Shown: in pieces, positions 56,614-64,000 of the stretch | How the letters are laid out: every line of letters starts with the position of its first letter | Numbering within the stretch: position 1 is the first letter of the stretch | NCBI RefSeq assembly: GCF_947488465.1 | Contig: NZ_CANKZA010000005.1 | Coordinates: 163,762 to 227,761 of the forward strand | DNA: 64,000 nucleotides | Direction of reading: 5' to 3' | Source of the DNA: an uncultured Microbacterium sp. | GTDB lineage: Bacteria > Actinomycetota > Actinomycetes > Actinomycetales > Microbacteriaceae | Notes under the pieces: model-generated | The model's input: the letters and a program-made list of their open reading frames with translations, nothing else | Databases searched by the model: none | What the model was told of the DNA's origin: nothing | Program-made: the position numbers and the translations under genes

Positions 56614-56637
56614 GAAGACCTGGGCCGGAGCAGGCCC

Positions 56638-56660
56638 CCGGACGACGGATCAGTACCCGG
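56638..56660 (+). ncRNA. Possible 5' remnant of a guanidine-III (ykkC-III) riboswitch
   Basis: CCGGACGA (56638-56645) and GTACCCGG (56653-56660) match, in order and close spacing, the 5' half of the guanidine-III aptamer, in which CCGGACGAGG and GUACCCGG form the first stem. The 3' half (AGGACAAGACGG) is missing; at its place the SMR coding remnant begins. Guanidine-III riboswitches often precede SMR genes in actinobacteria. Assigned by recall of the consensus, not by a model search. Confidence 0.5.
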
Positions 56661-56661
56661 A

Positions 56662-56796
56662 ACGCGAATCGGCGCGGCCCTCACCGTCACCTGGGCGATG
56701 GTCACCGGTGACGAGTCGTTCTCGCTCGTCCGGATGCTACTGATCCTCGGCCTCGTCGGCTGTGTCGTGGGGCTCAAGCTCGTCGGCCACGACTGA
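56662..56796 (+). pseudogene. 3' remnant of an SMR (EmrE/Gdx-like) efflux gene
   Basis: The frame reads TRIGAALTVTWAMVTGDESFSL then VRMLLILGLVGCVVGLKLVGHD and stops at 56794. This is the last ~42 residues (end of segment 3 and all of segment 4) of a small multidrug resistance protein of about 105 residues. No ATG, GTG or TTG opens the frame before it (stop at 56608), so about the first 60 codons are deleted. The remaining part is in frame and undamaged. Its end overlaps the antisense stop of the next gene. Confidence 0.8.
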
Positions 56797-57292
56797 CCGC
56801 GACGGCCACCAGAACGCCGGGGGGACCCACGGGCTCCCACCCCTCGAACGGCGCGTGTCCGTCGAGGAGGTGCGCCGCCCAGCCGGTCCCGGCTTCGGTG
56901 ATCTTCACGACCGCATCGCCACGCAGACCGCGCCCGTCCGCCTTGAGGACCGCTTCGGTGCGCACCCAGCGGAGCAATCCACCCTCGATACCGCCCGCCG
57001 CGTCGCGGACCGGGTCGCTCAGACGCTCGGCGTCGAGCCCGAACGCCGACACCGTGTCGGGATGGATGCCGACCACCGCGACCCCGCCGGCGTAGCTCAC
57101 CGACGCCCGCCACGGTGCCCCGGTCACGACGACCGGACCGTGTGGCCCGCCGCAGTGCGCACACGCGTTCGACAGTTCGGCATCCGCGTAGCCTGCACGC
57201 GCCACCAGGTCGCGCAGGAGACCCCACGCGACCGCGCGCCGCTCCGCCCGTCCGGCCGGCGCGGGAGCCCACGCCAGGTGCAGGCCCGACAC
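56774..57292 (-). CDS. 4'-phosphopantetheinyl transferase superfamily protein
   Basis: 172 aa from the GTG of SGLHLAWAPAPA, two bases after the previous stop. Sfp-like elements: WRASVSYAGGVAVVGIHPD, FGLDAERL (metal D) and RWVRTEAVLKADGRGL (WxxxEAxxKxxG). It is shorter than Sfp (about 225 aa) and probably a compact version. Would attach phosphopantetheine to carrier proteins, but its target is not known. Confidence 0.75.
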   Translation of the reverse strand: MSGLHLAWAPAPAGRAERRAVAWGLLRDLVARAGYADAELSNACAHCGGPHGPVVVTGAPWRASVSYAGGVAVVGIHPDTVSAFGLDAERLSDPVRDAAGGIEGGLLRWVRTEAVLKADGRGLRGDAVVKITEAGTGWAAHLLDGHAPFEGWEPVGPPGVLVAVAVSRGRRA

Positions 57293-57293
57293 G

Positions 57294-58232
57294 CTACGGC
57301 TTCGGTTCGTGCGTCTCGATCGACACGATGCCCGACCCGGGGTTCGTGGCCGACAGGTGCACGACCGAGAACGCCGCCGGTTCGAGAGCCGAGGCACTGC
57401 CGAGGTACGAGCCGCGGAGAGTGCCGGTGGCCAGCGCGAGCTCGTTCAGGATGCCGGGGATCACGGGACCGTGGCTGCAGAGCACGGCGGGCTTGCGGGA
57501 ACGCACGCGCTTGCCGACGATCGAGCGGACATCCGACGTGCCGTCCTCCCACGCATCCTGACCGAGCAGACGGGTGGACGAGACCTGCTTGCCGAGCGCC
57601 GCCGACAGGGGAGCGACTGTCGTGAGGCACCGGACCGCGTCGCTGGAGACGATCCGTCGCACGCCGAACGCGCGGAGCGGCCCGACGATGGACGCCGCCT
57701 GTTTGATGCCGCGCGAGGTGAGCGTGCGCGCGGCATCCGCGCCCGTCCATTCGTCGCGGGACAGCGCCTTCGCGTGGCGGAGGACGACGATCGGGAAGGT
57801 CTCGAGCACCCCGTCATCGACGAATGCCAGGAACTGCTCCAGGATTTCCACGTCGACCGGGTAGGAGAGGTAGCCGAGCGCACGACGGGGGGAGACCCAT
57901 TCGAGCGCCGCGATCTCCTTGTTCGGCACGAACGCGGAGGCACGCAGGGCGCTGTCGGTCGCTTCCGCCGCCCAATAATGCACGATCTTCTGGCGCTTGT
58001 TCGGCATGCGGTACCGCGAGACGCCGACGGGGAAGCCGAGGGCGACCCGGATGCCTGTCTCTTCGTGGATCTCACGCACGGCGGTTTCGGCGAGTGTCTC
58101 ACCCGGGTCGACTTTTCCCTTGGGGAGCGTGACGTCGGCGTAGGCGGTGCGGTGGATCACCAGCACCTTCAGCTTGCCCTCGACCACGCGCCAGACGACT
58201 CCGCCCGCGGCGTAGACAGCGGTGTCGGTCAT
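57294..58232 (-). CDS. MutT1-like Nudix hydrolase fused to histidine phosphatase
   Basis: 312 aa. N-terminal Nudix box [22 protein letters not shown] (G..E..REI.EE.G, about residues 40-62) and a C-terminal phosphoglycerate-mutase-like domain with VLRHAKALS and [10 protein letters not shown] and [10 protein letters not shown]. This is the mycobacterial MutT1 architecture, which hydrolyses 8-oxo-dGTP and diadenosine polyphosphates. Directly coupled to ppk1 (ATGA). Confidence 0.92.
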   Translation of the reverse strand: MTDTAVYAAGGVVWRVVEGKLKVLVIHRTAYADVTLPKGKVDPGETLAETAVREIHEETGIRVALGFPVGVSRYRMPNKRQKIVHYWAAEATDSALRASAFVPNKEIAALEWVSPRRALGYLSYPVDVEILEQFLAFVDDGVLETFPIVVLRHAKALSRDEWTGADAARTLTSRGIKQAASIVGPLRAFGVRRIVSSDAVRCLTTVAPLSAALGKQVSSTRLLGQDAWEDGTSDVRSIVGKRVRSRKPAVLCSHGPVIPGILNELALATGTLRGSYLGSASALEPAAFSVVHLSATNPGSGIVSIETHEPKP

Positions 58233-60394
58233 CGCACCGCGCGGGCTCGGCGACGCCGCTGCACCTGGGCCATGGTCTTCTCCTGCAGGTCGACGAGCGG
58301 AGTGCCGTCTGCGCCGACGCTGCGCCGGGTCCAGACGCTGCCCTCGCCGAGATGCCATGCGCTGGTGTCCGGGCTCATCGCGGCGTCGAACAGCTCGACG
58401 AGCTCGCGTACGTGCGCCGGAGCGACCACGCGCACGAGCGCTTCCACACGTCGGTCGAGGTTGCGGTGCATCATGTCGGCGCTGCCGATGAAGACCTGCG
58501 GCACGCCGTCGTTGTGGAACGCGAAGATCCGCGAGTGCTCGAGATAGCGGCCGAGGATCGAGCGCACCGTGATGGTGTCGCTCACGCCGGGCAGGTCGGT
58601 GCGCAGTGAACAGATGCCGCGTACCCAGACATCCACCCGCACGCCGGCCTGGCTGGCGCGATACAGCGCATCGATGATCTGCTCATCGACCATCGAGTTG
58701 ACCTTGATGCGGATGTGCGCGGCCTTGCCGTCTTGGGCATTGCGGCGCTCCTTGTCGATGTGACGCAGGAGCCCCTTGCGGAGGTGGAGCGGGGCGACGA
58801 GGAGCCGCTTGAACTTCTTCTCGATCGCGTAGCCGCTGAGCTCGTTGAACAGGCGGGTGAGGTCGCGGCCGACCTGCTCGTCCGTCGTGAACAGCCCGAA
58901 GTCTTCGTACAGGCGGCTCGTCTTCGGGTTGTAGTTTCCGGTGCCGATGTGGCTGTAGCTGCGCAGCATCCCGTCTTCCTCGCGGATGACGTGGAGGAGC
59001 TTGCAGTGCGTCTTCAGGCCGACGAGGCCGTAGACGACGTGCACGCCCGCCTTTTCGAGCTTGCGGGCCCAGACGATGTTGTTGGCCTCGTCGAAACGGG
59101 CCTTCACCTCGACGAGTGCGAGCACCTGCTTGCCCTTTTCCGCGGCATCGATCAGCGCTTGCACGATCGGGCTGTCACCGGAGGTGCGATAGAGCGTCTG
59201 CTTGATCGCGAGCACGTGAGGATCGCGTGCCGCCTGCTCGAGGAAGGCCACGACACTCGTCGTGAAGGACTCGTACGGGTGGTGGACGAGAACGTCGCCC
59301 GCCCGGATGGCGGCGAACAGATCGGCACGGCCGTTCTGTTCGGCCGGTTGGAACGCCGGTGCCGTCGTGGGCACGTGCGGCGGGTAGTGCAGGTCGGGCC
59401 GGTCGATGCGAGCCAGATCGAACAAGCCGCGAAGGTCGAGCGGCGACGGCAGTCGGTAGACCTCCTGGTCGGTGATGTCCAGTTCGTCCAGCAGCAGGTC
59501 GAGGGTCACCGGATCCATGCTGTCGGTGATCTCCAGCCGGATCGGCGGGCCGAAGCGGCGCCGCAGCAGCTCGGCCTCGAGTGCCTGGATGAGATTCTCG
59601 GTCTCGTCTTCCTCGATCACCACGTCTTCGTTGCGGGTCAGGCGGAACGCGTGGTGCTCGAGGATCTCCATGCCGGGGAAAAGGTCGCCGAGATTCTCTG
59701 CGATGAGCTCTTCCAACGGCAGATACCGCGAGCGGCCGCTGGCCGGAAGCTCGACGAAGCGCGGAAGCATCGGCGGCACCTTCAGGCGCGCGAACTCTTG
59801 GCGGCCCGTCTTCGCGTTCCGGATGCGGATCGCCAGGTTCAGGGAGAGACCCGAGATATAGGGGAACGGATGCGCGGGGTCGACGGCGAGCGGCATGAGG
59901 ACCGGGAACACCTGCGCCTGGAAGTAGTCGTACATCGTGTGGCGCTCGGACTCGTCGAGATCCGCCCACGAGACCAGCTCGATGCCGGACTCCGCCAGTG
60001 CCGGTGAGACGTGCTCCGCCCACGCGGCGGCGTGCCGCATCTGCAGCTGATGCGCTTCGGCGGAAATGTCGGCGAGGACGTCGTGTGGTGACCGACCGAC
60101 GTTGGTCGGTATGGCGAGGCCGGTGATGATGCGGCGCTTCAGACCGGCCACGCGGACCATGAAGAACTCATCGAGGTTACTGGCGAAGATCGCGAGGAAG
60201 TTCGCGCGCTCCAGCACCGGGAGCCGCGGGTCTTCCGCGAGCTCGAGCACACGCTGATTGAACGCCAGCCAGCTCAACTCGCGGTCTGTGTAGCGGTTGT
60301 CGGGCAGTTGGGAGTCGTAGGCTTCGACGGCTTCATCGAAGTCGTCGTCGTCTGCATCGCCCAGACCGGAGTCGAGCACGTCCGTATCGATCAT
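58229..60394 (-). CDS. ppk1: Polyphosphate kinase 1
   Basis: 721 aa from the ATG of IDTDVLDSG; a GTG two codons earlier is possible. N-terminal [16 protein letters not shown], the autophosphorylated His in [23 protein letters not shown] (about residue 458), and the second histidine-containing part near [12 protein letters not shown] are intact. Makes inorganic polyphosphate from ATP reversibly. mutT1-like follows, the order found in mycobacteria. The acidic N-terminal 30 residues ([14 protein letters not shown]) are an extension. Confidence 0.95.
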   Translation of the reverse strand: MIDTDVLDSGLGDADDDDFDEAVEAYDSQLPDNRYTDRELSWLAFNQRVLELAEDPRLPVLERANFLAIFASNLDEFFMVRVAGLKRRIITGLAIPTNVGRSPHDVLADISAEAHQLQMRHAAAWAEHVSPALAESGIELVSWADLDESERHTMYDYFQAQVFPVLMPLAVDPAHPFPYISGLSLNLAIRIRNAKTGRQEFARLKVPPMLPRFVELPASGRSRYLPLEELIAENLGDLFPGMEILEHHAFRLTRNEDVVIEEDETENLIQALEAELLRRRFGPPIRLEITDSMDPVTLDLLLDELDITDQEVYRLPSPLDLRGLFDLARIDRPDLHYPPHVPTTAPAFQPAEQNGRADLFAAIRAGDVLVHHPYESFTTSVVAFLEQAARDPHVLAIKQTLYRTSGDSPIVQALIDAAEKGKQVLALVEVKARFDEANNIVWARKLEKAGVHVVYGLVGLKTHCKLLHVIREEDGMLRSYSHIGTGNYNPKTSRLYEDFGLFTTDEQVGRDLTRLFNELSGYAIEKKFKRLLVAPLHLRKGLLRHIDKERRNAQDGKAAHIRIKVNSMVDEQIIDALYRASQAGVRVDVWVRGICSLRTDLPGVSDTITVRSILGRYLEHSRIFAFHNDGVPQVFIGSADMMHRNLDRRVEALVRVVAPAHVRELVELFDAAMSPDTSAWHLGEGSVWTRRSVGADGTPLVDLQEKTMAQVQRRRRARAVR

Positions 60395-60435
60395 TCCCAC
60401 ATCATTGCAGGGCGAGGTGACCGAAACGTTAACCG

Positions 60436-61134
60436 TCAGGCCTGTGAGCGTTCGCGCGGAGCGGGAACCTGGTCATCCTCGTACACGTTGAAGCGATACC
60501 CGACGTTGCGGACGGTGCCGATGAGCTGCTCGAGGTCGCCGAGCTTGGCGCGCAAGCGCCGAACGTGCACGTCGACCGTGCGTGTGCCGCCGAAGTAGTC
60601 GTAGCCCCACACTTCGCTCAAGAGTTGCTCGCGTGTGAACACGCGGGACGGATGCGTGGCGAAGAAGTGCAGGAGCTGGAACTCCTTGTAGGTGAGGTCC
60701 AGTGGCTTGCCGCGGACCTTCGCCGAGTACGACGACTCGTCGATCGTGATCCCCGAGGTGGAGATGCGGCTGGAGACCTGTTCCTTGGCCATTCGGCCGA
60801 CCGCCAACCGGATGCGGGCGTCGACCTCGGCGGGTCCCGCGGTGACGAGGAGGACATCGTCGATGCCCCAGTCGGTCGAGACGGCGGTGAGGCCACCCTC
60901 GGTGACGACCAGGATGAGGGGCGCGTCGATGCCCGTGGTGTTCAGGATCTTGCACAGCGACTTCGCGCCGACGAGATCCATGCGCGCGTCGACGAAGATC
61001 ACATCCGAGCTCGGGGCGTTCACGAGCGATGCCGGCTCGGCGGGAATCTGGCGGACGCGGTGACTGAGCAGCTCGAGTGCGGGCAGGACGGGACCACCGC
61101 CGGGGGCGGAGCTCAGCACGAGCAGTTGCGCCAA
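60436..61134 (-). CDS. glnR: GlnR-type OmpR-family response regulator
   Basis: 232 aa. The receiver part (about 1-115) has the GlnR-like sequence [32 protein letters not shown] with D50 but without the usual acidic pocket pair; the winged-helix DNA-binding domain follows ([16 protein letters not shown] ... [29 protein letters not shown]). This is the orphan regulator of nitrogen (and phosphate) metabolism in actinobacteria. No kinase gene is adjacent, as expected. Separated from ppk1 by 41 bases. Confidence 0.9.
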   Translation of the reverse strand: MAQLLVLSSAPGGGPVLPALELLSHRVRQIPAEPASLVNAPSSDVIFVDARMDLVGAKSLCKILNTTGIDAPLILVVTEGGLTAVSTDWGIDDVLLVTAGPAEVDARIRLAVGRMAKEQVSSRISTSGITIDESSYSAKVRGKPLDLTYKEFQLLHFFATHPSRVFTREQLLSEVWGYDYFGGTRTVDVHVRRLRAKLGDLEQLIGTVRNVGYRFNVYEDDQVPAPRERSQA

Positions 61135-61253
61135 CAGGGTCCCTTCCGCTGGGAGGACTCGGGTGGACCCGGATCGAGTCCCATCTTAGAGCGTCGTGCG
61201 GGCCGGCAAAGCCGAGCGTGCATCGACGCGGAGGTGTGGGCCAGAATAGACCC

Positions 61254-61544
61254 ATGTCCCTTCCCGAGCTCGCCCCCCGCAGCGGTGTGCGCGGCATTGT
61301 GGCGGCGTGGGTGCTCGCGGCGGTCATCGCCCTCGCGATCGGGATCGCGGTGCCTTCCGCCGCCCAGGCGGCGTGGATGGCGGTGGGGATGGGATTCGTG
61401 CTCATTTCGTCGTTTGCGATCCAGCTGGCACACGGCCACCCGCACGGGTTCATCCAGCGTGTGGCGGCGAGCGTCCTGGGTGGACTTGCGGTGATGGGGC
61501 TCATCGGAGTGGGTCTGGGGCTGGCCTCGTTGTTCGCCGCCTGA
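61254..61544 (+). CDS. Small membrane protein, three segments
   Basis: 96 aa from an ATG six bases after CAGAAT. Hydrophobic segments near residues 12-33, 37-58 and 69-93; a His-rich loop HGHPHGF (about 60-66) between the second and third. Conserved-looking, no named family. Divergent from glnR. A short membrane gene follows. Confidence 0.72.
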   Translation: MSLPELAPRSGVRGIVAAWVLAAVIALAIGIAVPSAAQAAWMAVGMGFVLISSFAIQLAHGHPHGFIQRVAASVLGGLAVMGLIGVGLGLASLFAA

Positions 61545-61558
61545 ACGCGTCGGATGCG

Positions 61559-61564
61559 TAGACT
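61559..61564 (+). promoter_or_regulatory. -10 box TAGACT, leaderless promoter of the small membrane gene
   Basis: TAGACT ends six bases before the ATG at 61571. Confidence 0.5.
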
Positions 61565-61570
61565 GAGCGC

Positions 61571-61684
61571 ATGGACCTCGTCGCTCTCGAACTGTTCTTC
61601 GTCGGGCTGCTCGCACTCGCCTCGCTGGCGATTGTGTTCGTCTCCGGCGTCGTGATCAAGAACCTGTACCGCGGCCAGCGCTGA
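61571..61684 (+). CDS. 37-residue single-span membrane protein
   Basis: 37 aa, too short for most gene finders. MDLVALELFFVGLLALASLA then IVFVSGVVIKNLYRGQR: a single hydrophobic span of about 24 residues and a basic C-terminal tail (KNLYRGQR) that would stay in the cytoplasm. It starts six bases after a TAGACT box and is four bases before the nitrobindin-like gene, so it is probably the leader gene of that operon. Function unknown. Confidence 0.6.
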   Translation: MDLVALELFFVGLLALASLAIVFVSGVVIKNLYRGQR

Positions 61685-61688
61685 CGCC

Positions 61689-62294
61689 GTGCTCGATCTC
61701 CCCACCGACCTCCCGGCGGACATCGTTCCGCTGTCCTGGCTTCTGGGCGTCTGGGAAGGCACCGGTGTCATCGACTATGACGTCGACGGCACGGCGTTCT
61801 CGGGTGAGTTCTCGCACCGGGTGAGCTTCAGCCACGACGGTGGCGATTACGTCAATTACGCCGCCAGTGCCTGGCTTGTCGGCGAAGACGGTGAGCGCTC
61901 GCCGCTCGTGGCCGAGACGGGGTACTGGCGCTTGGCACGTCCGGCGACCGCGGCGGATGCCGGACCCGCGCTGTTGCCTCCGGCAGAGGCAACGGGGGCC
62001 GCCCGCACCGTGGACGACGTCGAGGCATTGCGCACCGAGGAAGGTGGCTTCGACATCGAAGTGGCGATCGTGCACTCCGACGGCATCAGTGAGCTCTACC
62101 TCGGGCAGGCGCGCGGTCCGCGCATCGACATCGCGACGGACGCGATCGTGCGCCCCGCCAGCGCGAAAGAGTATGCCGCGGCGTCGCGGATGTACGGATA
62201 TGTCGACGGCCATCTGCTGTGGGCGTGGGATGTCGCGGCCCTCGGCGGCGAACTCGCCTCGCATGCGTCGGCGCGTCTTGCGCGAGTCGACTGA
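61689..62294 (+). CDS. Nitrobindin/FABP-like heme protein
   Basis: 201 aa, GTG start four bases after the small membrane gene. The GxWxGxG motif of nitrobindins is LLGVWEGTGVIDYD (residues 18-31); beta strands such as FSHRVSFSHDGGDYVNY follow. A histidine near the C-terminus (ELASHASARLAR) could be the proximal heme ligand, but the HxxH pair of mycobacterial nitrobindin is reduced to one His here. Next gene overlaps by TGATG. Confidence 0.8.
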   Translation: MLDLPTDLPADIVPLSWLLGVWEGTGVIDYDVDGTAFSGEFSHRVSFSHDGGDYVNYAASAWLVGEDGERSPLVAETGYWRLARPATAADAGPALLPPAEATGAARTVDDVEALRTEEGGFDIEVAIVHSDGISELYLGQARGPRIDIATDAIVRPASAKEYAAASRMYGYVDGHLLWAWDVAALGGELASHASARLARVD

Positions 62295-63373
62295 TGACCG
62301 ACCCGTTCGCTGCGGTTCCGGGCGCCGTCCTCGACGACGCGGGCCCGGTGCACTTCGGTTCGCCGCACCGTGAGCAGCGCGACCTGGTCGGCGGACGCGC
62401 GGTGGCCGTTCTCGGTGACCGTGGTGTGTTGACCCTCGCCGGCCCCGATCGGCTGACGTGGCTCGATTCGATCACCTCGCAGGCCGTCGCCGCCCTTCAC
62501 CCCGGCGAGAGTACGGAACTGCTCATCCTCGATCCGCAGGGACACGTCGAGCACGCGGCATCCGTCGTCGATGACGGCGAGACCACGTGGCTCATCGTCG
62601 ACCGCGAGCGCGCCCCGGCGCTTCTTGCCTGGCTGACCCGGATGCGGTTCCGGCTGCGTGTCGACCTGACGGATGCCGGTTCGTCTCACCGGGTCATCGG
62701 GGGAACGGCGGCCGGCGTGGCGCCCCTCGCGGCCGCGGCGACCTGGATCGACCCGTGGCCACGGGTGGCCGCCGGAGGGTGGGGGTACGCGCCGACGGAC
62801 CCGCACCCGGGCGGGGAGCGTGACTGGGTCGAAGCGATCATCGATCTCGACCACTACGCCGCTCTCGCGGGCGCCGCCGCGCGCGGCGAGCAGAGCATCG
62901 CCGGCCGCTGGGCAGCCGATGCGCTGCGGGTGGCCGCGTGGCGTCCGCGGGCCTCCGCCGAAGCGGACGGGCGGACGCTTCCGCACGAAGTCGATTGGCT
63001 CCGGACGGCGGTGCACCTGGAGAAAGGGTGCTATCGCGGGCAGGAGACGGTCGCCAAGGTGCACAACCTCGGGCATCCGCCGCGGCGTCTGATCGCCCTG
63101 CAGCTCGACGGGAGCGACGCCGTCTTGCCGGAACCGGGTGCGGACGTCCTGGCCGACGGTGAACCGGTCGGCGCGGTCACCTCCGTCGCCCGCCACTACG
63201 AAGAGGGTCCGATTGCGCTCGCGCTCGTCAAGCGCACGCTCGCCGAGGGAGCGGTACTCACGGTGCGGACGGAGGACGGTGTCGTCGCTGCATCGGCCGA
63301 GATGATCGTTCCCCCGGATGCCGGGCGCACGGCTGCCGTACCGCGTCTGCCGCGCTTGTCTCGCCGCCGCTGA
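62294..63373 (+). CDS. ygfZ: YgfZ/GcvT-like folate-binding protein
   Basis: 359 aa, start overlapping the previous stop. The YgfZ signature KGCYRGQETVAKVHNLG (about 238-254, K-G-C-Y-x-G-Q-E) is present in a GcvT-like fold. YgfZ proteins support iron-sulfur cluster enzymes in a folate-dependent way. The pairing with a nitrobindin-like gene is common in actinobacteria. Confidence 0.93.
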   Translation: MTDPFAAVPGAVLDDAGPVHFGSPHREQRDLVGGRAVAVLGDRGVLTLAGPDRLTWLDSITSQAVAALHPGESTELLILDPQGHVEHAASVVDDGETTWLIVDRERAPALLAWLTRMRFRLRVDLTDAGSSHRVIGGTAAGVAPLAAAATWIDPWPRVAAGGWGYAPTDPHPGGERDWVEAIIDLDHYAALAGAAARGEQSIAGRWAADALRVAAWRPRASAEADGRTLPHEVDWLRTAVHLEKGCYRGQETVAKVHNLGHPPRRLIALQLDGSDAVLPEPGADVLADGEPVGAVTSVARHYEEGPIALALVKRTLAEGAVLTVRTEDGVVAASAEMIVPPDAGRTAAVPRLPRLSRRR

Positions 63374-63374
63374 C

Positions 63375-64000
63375 GTGACCGATCACGTCGATCCGGCGAC
63401 GGCTCCGGTGCCCACCGGTTGGCGCCACCGCGTCGACCCCCGTCCGGGCCTGGACCGTGTGCGGGACTCCGCGCCGGCGATCCTCCAGATCGTCATCGCG
63501 GCGACGGCCGCATTCGCCTTCGCGCACTACGTGCTCGGGCACCCGGCGCCGCTCCTGGCCGCGACCGTGACGGTCTCCAGCCTCGGCCTCGTTCGTGACG
63601 CCCGGCCCCGCCGCGTGCTTGAGACGGTCGTCGGGATGATCGTCGGCATCCTCATCGCCGAACTGATCGTCCTCGCGGCCGGGGTCGGATGGTGGCAGCT
63701 CGCGATCACGTTGGCGGTGACCCTGGTCGTCGCCCGCTTCCTGTCGGCGCAACCCGCCTTCGCGATCGCGGCGGCGATCCAATCCGCGATCGTCATGGTG
63801 ATCCCCGCGAGTGTGCCGTTCATCCGGCTGATCGACGGGATCATCGGAGGTATCGCGGCGCTGCTGGTGACAGCCCTCGTGCCGCGCCGACCGTTGCGCG
63901 CCGCAACACGTGAAGGAGCGGCGCTCCTGGCGGCGTTCGATGGCGCGGTGGCCACGCTCGTCCAGGCGCTCCGGCGTGGCGACCGGGTGCGCGCCGAGCG
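63375..64000 (+). CDS. FUSC family membrane protein (3' end outside window)
   Basis: Open from the GTG at 63375 to the window edge, 208 complete codons. Five to six hydrophobic segments (from AILQIVIAATAAFAFAHYVLG through SVPFIRLIDGIIGGIAALLVT) with the FUSC-like motif RRVLETVVGMIVGILIAELI. FUSC/aromatic-acid exporter proteins have N-terminal membrane half and a cytoplasmic tail, the start of which is seen (RAATREGAALLAAFDGAVATL). Follows ygfZ by one base. Confidence 0.85.
   Translation, partial: MTDHVDPATAPVPTGWRHRVDPRPGLDRVRDSAPAILQIVIAATAAFAFAHYVLGHPAPLLAATVTVSSLGLVRDARPRRVLETVVGMIVGILIAELIVLAAGVGWWQLAITLAVTLVVARFLSAQPAFAIAAAIQSAIVMVIPASVPFIRLIDGIIGGIAALLVTALVPRRPLRAATREGAALLAAFDGAVATLVQALRRGDRVRAE

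Overview
The window is high-GC DNA densely packed with genes. It comes from an actinobacterium, most likely a Microbacteriaceae member close to Microbacterium. The pointers are WhiB1, a SigH/zinc anti-sigma pair of the mycothiol type, the fused 2-oxoglutarate decarboxylase/dehydrogenase Kgd, a GlnR-type regulator, GuaB1, many GTG starts, and frequent TAnnnT -10 boxes lying 6-7 nt before the start codon. No rRNA, tRNA, phage, insertion sequence or CRISPR array was seen. No stretch over 300 bases lacks a gene.

Bases 1-29000 are chromosomal core. They hold the 3' end of lpqB, then comF, hpf, a three-gene MacB-like export operon, secA, an alanine-type aminotransferase, an Rv3235-family gene, pdtaS, whiB1, bcp, rsgA, aroA, sigH-rshA, a lipid kinase, kgd, guaB1 and two CNNM/CorC membrane proteins. 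From memory, much of this parallels the Mycobacterium tuberculosis Rv3219-Rv3244c block. An orphan CpaB-like (SAF)/CpaE-like pair with an HTH gene lies inside it.

Bases 29000-47000 are more accessory: an Old Yellow Enzyme, nnrD, a GT87-like membrane glycosyltransferase, a thiamine-binding protein, two MFS transporters, metX and metY (direct sulfhydrylation route to methionine), an SDR, ung, an acetyltransferase, a protealysin-like M4 protease with its emfourin inhibitor, and a fully coupled five-gene peptide/nickel-type ABC operon.

Bases 47000-64000 hold an alpha/beta hydrolase, an AhpD-like protein, a tyrosine phosphatase, a stand-alone SIP-domain gene behind an IdeR/DtxR-like box, an HExxH protein coupled to an arginase-like gene, a TPM-domain protein with pspA, DUF3097, trmB, a membrane protein, a decayed SMR efflux gene with what looks like half a guanidine-III riboswitch, a phosphopantetheinyl transferase-like gene, mutT1-like, ppk1, glnR, a small membrane protein, a nitrobindin-like gene, ygfZ and the start of a FUSC gene.

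The most unusual items are the SMR/riboswitch remnant (56608-56796), a 73-bp tandem repeat with pairing-preserving changes (37397-37605), a 26-bp-arm inverted repeat between metY and metX (35037-35100), a soluble paralogue (4889-6214) of the TPM protein beside pspA, the protease/inhibitor pair, and the run of apparently leaderless promoters.
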